Assembly: GCA_963281255.1 (NCBI GenBank)
Contig: OY725490.1
Location: 1,178,001-1,242,000, forward strand
Length of the DNA: 64,000 nucleotides
Reading direction: 5' to 3'
From: Aphrocallistes beatrix
Lineage: Eukaryota > Porifera > Hexactinellida > Sceptrulophora > Aphrocallistidae
A model generated the notes under the pieces. It was not told the DNA's origin. It made no database searches and saw only the letters and a list, made by a program, of their open reading frames with translations. The first letter of the stretch is position 1. Each line of letters starts with the position of its first letter. Below, in pieces: positions 60,504 through 64,000 of the stretch. Made by a program: the position numbers and the translations under genes.

Positions 60504-60655
60504 AATCTCCTCAAGATTATGTTCATATGAGTTCTCTGCTCAAACAAGATAGCACTCAACCTCCTACTCAGTATGCTAACTACTATGTTATGTGTAATAA
60601 TACATCAAGTGGCGGGAGTTCAAAGAGGAAACATTTATTGAAAAGCTGTATTTGA
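60504..60655 (+). pseudogene. Orphan receptor tail exon
   Basis: A frame of 49 codons starts after a possible acceptor (TTAATATTAAG) and runs to TGA at 60,653-60,655. It begins SPQDYVHMSSLLKQ, and further on has PTQYANYYVM. The DNA matches the end of the tail in gene E (63,740-63,806): CTCCTCAGGATTATGTCCAT and CTCCTACTCAGTATGCTAAC. No upstream exons for it lie between the end of C and here. It is probably the remnant of a deleted receptor of the E type. The Tyr motifs YVHM and QYAN sit where E has its own. Confidence 0.6.
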
Positions 60656-60670
60656 ATATACTATAAGTCA

Positions 60671-60833
60671 TACAAAGGACTCCTCTTTATTAGACTCATA
60701 AGTTAATGATGTCACTATCAGCAATACCAGAGTAGATTTAGTTCTAGGGATAGAAGCTCATACTAAATGCATCAGGTGATAGGGAACTCCGCTTGATCAG
60801 GCCAAAATACCCGATTAAGGAGTCAACTCTGTA
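60671..60833. mobile_element. Degraded MITE, first of two duplicated copies
   Basis: The ends TACAAAGGACTCCTCTTTAT and GGAGTCAACTCTGTA are a weak inverted pair. The body is about as long as the copy at 61,451-61,605 and closely similar to it (ATAGAAGCT, GGGAACTC, GATCAGGCCAAA). TA borders fit the Tc1/mariner type. Confidence 0.6.
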
Positions 60834-61450
60834 TCTCAAAAACTAATGGTCTTATTTTATACGACGTTATGATCCAATTGTTTTTATAGTGAATTACTTA
60901 AGGACTGGGAGCAGATAAAGATTTTGTGCAAGGATAGAGTCCTGTTTGGGGAAGAACAATCATATTCATCCAACATTGCTATATACTCACTCAACCGTGA
61001 AGAAGATCGTGGATATTTTGTCTCGCATCTGCAAGCTTGTGAACTCATAGGATTGATTGCTAGGATTTTCATCCATTTACACGCCTAAATAGTTATCCAC
61101 AGTAGAGATTGAAGAAGTGTAACTATGTCTTCAGCTTTTGATAAGTTTGTTATGTTTGAAGCTGTACTACCGATCCGATACGAACACTACTCTTCTAACT
61201 ATGTCTTCTAAAGTCCATGGATTTCTCCGTTTATGAACATTATATGCGCTGAATAATGGGCTATCTTCCTACTAGCAGTATACACTCCGTATCAATTTCA
61301 GTAGTTGTTACATATTAATTAATTAAAATACTTTTAACAAAAGGTTCCTCTTAGTTTGGTCACCTGGTGATATACGTATAATCAATGTGTATCGATTACA
61401 TCGATTAGTCCAATATAATACTGGTACTGTAGTTAAATTTGAGTTAGTGA

Positions 61451-61605
61451 TACAGTGGACTTCTCTTTAATAGACTCATAAATTAATCTTGTAAATTTCG
61501 GCAAGACCAGAATAGTTCTTGCGCATAGAAGCTAATAATAAATACATCAGTTAAAAGGGAACTCTGTTTGATCAGGCCAAACTACCCATAAGCGAGCCAA
61601 TTGTA
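61451..61605. mobile_element. Degraded MITE, second copy
   Basis: The ends are TACAGTGGACTTCTCTTTAA and GCGAGCCAATTGTA. Similarity to the copy at 60,671 continues beyond both elements, so the pair arose by segmental duplication and not by two insertions. Confidence 0.6.
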
Positions 61606-61840
61606 TCTCAAAGACAAATAATATCCTTAAATCTAGGATCATTATTTCATCGCTTTAATAATCTATGACATTATGATATATATTCTATTCAGCTATTCTC
61701 TGTCGCACATATTTTTCAATGCTATATATTGAATTTTCTATGATCATAACTACTATGATAAGGACTGGAAACAGATTTAAAATTTTGGACCACGGATAGA
61801 TTCCTGTTTGAAGAGGAATCATCATATCAATACGTCATTA
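61606..61840. repeat. Flank of the duplicated segment 60.67-61.08 kb
   Basis: AAGGACTGG, AACAGATT, AGATTCCTGTTTG and AATCATCATAT here match GGACTGGGAGCAGAT, AGAGTCCTGTTTG and AATCATATTCAT at 60,902-60,970. The unit repeats at roughly +780 and is moderately diverged. Confidence 0.55.
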
Positions 61841-61954
61841 CTTCCTTTCTTTATTCCTGTTATATAATTATACTATATAATCATGTTATAAACTTAGCCT
61901 GTATTTAAAGGACAGCATTCTATTTTGAACCTGACTTGATATATATTCTTTAGA

Positions 61955-63815
61955 ATGACTTTAGCAATCCAATTCATTTTCTGTATAATTTTACTATTCA
62001 TCACAAAACAAATACATTCACAAGGTAATTTGGCTTAGAATAATACAGGTTTAGGGTTTTGTGTATTTTGATGTAAATTCATATGATTTCTTTAGGTAGC
62101 AGCATCTCATTCTCTCCTAACTCACCACTCTGCATTGGAGAAGAATTTGAGATGGTATGCTATGTGGAATCTTCTGTACAGTTCAGGGCAGATGATGCCC
62201 AAGTTTCATTCAACTCTTCAAACCCTTCTTCGATTAGTCAGCTTAATTCAGACGCAGTAGTGGATGGTATCGACTTATCTCGTTACAGAGCTGACCTTGA
62301 TGACCTGAGTATCAGCATGAGCAGACCAGGGATCAGACTCATCATCAAGAGTTATCAGCCTTCTGACTCTAATACTATATTTAGATGTCATGGAGAGTTT
62401 ACGAACTTCACTGTGAGCCCTGCTCTTGTATCCGGACAACCTAATGAACAAGCTGGTAATTTTATTTATCTTTTGTTCACTTTCACAAATAGTGTAGCTT
62501 CTCTATAAAGGAAACACTCCTCATTGTGGACGGTGCATTATATCCACTTCAATTTTCCTATATTTACCATTTAGTGTTTTAGAATTTTTTCGAATTATAT
62601 ACAGCGAATCCGACAAAAATATCCAAAACTAAGGAGATTAATTTTCTCACATAACTTATAATTATAATGAATTCCAATATTATAAGGCAAAGAGAACTTC
62701 GGTCTTGTTAGAAACAGACTGTTATATATCACTAAACAAACTAAAGAAAAATACTACAGAGAAAGAATTGTAATATATCTTATTGCTGCTTATGTTTAGT
62801 CGCCCCCTTACCTCCCATCTCTCAATCTAATTATTTTTCTTCCCTCAACTCATACACGTGTGAGGCTACTTTCTCAGTTAGCTGGACACCTAACCCACAG
62901 AATGTAGTAAGATAGGATTACATAGTATATTTCAATGGACAGATGATTTCATTCACAGCTAATGTATCGTACTCCTATGATGCCACACTACAGCTTTATA
63001 CGCCGCTTTCCTTCGCTGTTGCAGCTAGCAACTGTGCTGGCAATTCCCCTCAATATAACTCTACAGTCAGTTACCCCGGTTAGACTATAGCTCATTTGTT
63101 GAAGAAATCAGTTCATAAATAAGCTTACTATGTTTACAATAGGCTACGTACTGTTCCAAAGTTCCAGTTCCTGTCTCTACTATGATAATGATTCCAGTTT
63201 GCTATCAATACAATGGGTTAGTTGTGAGATTGTGAATGAATACAACTAATGTGCTATCTAATATTTTTCTGCATTTTTGAGGTTCAAGTGACTTTAGTTT
63301 GTAATAAATTGATTGAATCTTATCTTCAATTTATCTCACAGGACCTGGATACTTTGCCATACAGACTCTTCGTACAATATTCTCTCCAATTGAACATTAC
63401 TTATACTCAGAGAAATATTTCAATTTCTTTCAGACAACTTTCTATTTTCACTCTACTCTCCTTTCTAACCAGTTACACTCAGTCCATTACTCCTCATGAC
63501 TTCTCTACAACTGATAGTATAGAGACTAACATAACAGCTTGCTTGAAGATAACTCACCAGTGCGGGCAGCCTCACACAGGCATAGACATATGTTGTTGCT
63601 ATAGTACAAGTAAGATTTCAGTCTTAAGAAATCTTAGTCTTAAGAAATCTCCATCTAAGCCAGCTCCATCTCATCCTTACGAGTACATAGATATAGATGA
63701 GATGAGTGGTAACATCAACTCTCCTACTCAACAACAATCTCCTCAGGATTATGTCCATAGAGTTCTGTACCAGAACAAGATAAGTTATCACTCAAACTCC
63801 TACTCAGTATGCTAA
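61955..63815 (+). pseudogene. Receptor gene E: SP-Ig-FN3-FN3 fused to tail, stop in FN3
   Basis: Exons: 61,955-62,024 (signal peptide MTLAIQFIFC..., hydrophobic), 62,096-62,455 (Ig-like; Cys in MVCYV and FRCHG), 62,800-63,078 (FN3), 63,143-63,216 plus 63,342-63,609 (second FN3; ITACLKITHQCGQPHTG). Phases match the paralogues. The first FN3 has an in-frame TAG at 62,913-62,915. After the last FN3 residue the usual donor is followed within a few bases by a duplicated 16-bp phrase TCTTAAGAAATCTTAG and then by tail-like sequence: KPAPSHPYEYIDIDEMSG and SPQDYVH. No linker or TM exon lies between. The C-terminal end is also out of frame with the likely ancestral ending PTQYANLK. E is the most diverged member. 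It could be a decaying gene, or its true tail may lie past the window edge. Confidence 0.7.
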
Positions 63816-64000
63816 CTTGAAATGATAGCTTAGCAACTGTATATGAACAGAAATTATTATATAGAACTGATTTTAAGGAAGGTTTTAATGTAAATATGTC
63901 CAATATGTTTGGTTGATATTATTGCATTTTGAAATTTTTTATATATTATATTAGTTTGGTGTCAATCTTAATATATGCTCTACATCAGTTTATAAACTGT

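Noticed and set aside
63249-63341. Open frame upstream of the second FN3 exon of E
   Set aside because: The frame begins in an intron. The paralogue alignment and the CTCACAG acceptor place the exon start at 63,342.

Overview
The window is eukaryotic nuclear DNA from an AT-rich invertebrate. Its genes are cut into short exons by GT-AG introns. It also holds many DNA transposons (mariner, hAT, a Mutator-like element and MITEs) and a very long satellite array. The single-exon Ig and FN3 domains with Asn/Ser/Thr-rich ectodomains resemble receptors of sponges or other non-bilaterian animals, but the species is my inference.

Layout. Bases 1 to about 21,628 are a 21-22 bp tandem satellite with higher-order structure. 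From 21.6 to 31 kb I find almost only transposons: MITEs, a dispersed hairpin-ended repeat, a mariner fossil, and an intact mariner with a hAT element nested in it. From 31.1 to 63.8 kb lies a cluster of five related receptor genes, called A to E here. A (31.1-38.2, +), B (39.1-47.7, +), C (55.2-59.9, +) and E (62.0-63.8, +) read rightward. D (52.9-49.0, -) is convergent with B and head-to-head with C.

The shared design is signal peptide, Ig-like domain (one phase 1-1 exon), FN3 domain(s) (phase 1-1 exons), a second type of FN3 split over two exons, a Thr/Pro/Ser linker, sometimes a second Ig-like domain, a transmembrane helix with a basic stop-transfer, and a tail of phosphotyrosine motifs. 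A's tail has an ITIM-like LTYLEI and a correctly spaced ITAM (YVDI-x8-YVSL). B keeps the ITIM, but its last ITAM tyrosine is a stop codon. D ends in two ITIM/ITSM-type motifs around a Pro-rich stretch. This looks like a clustered, rapidly changing family of immune or allorecognition-type receptors with signalling and non-signalling members, analogous to the cnidarian Alr genes.

Only B is intact from start to stop: 13 exons, 694 codons, all phases agreeing. A lacks its 5' half and has a mariner inside a coding exon. D has a 1-nt insertion. C has a 23-nt deletion, a lost splice donor and a missing ITAM exon. E has an in-frame stop and a tail joined directly to its ectodomain. This is birth-and-death evolution in progress, with near-identical exons shared between opposite-strand copies and transposons that order the duplications. 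All gene models are read by eye from splice signals, phase and paralogue comparison, without transcript support.
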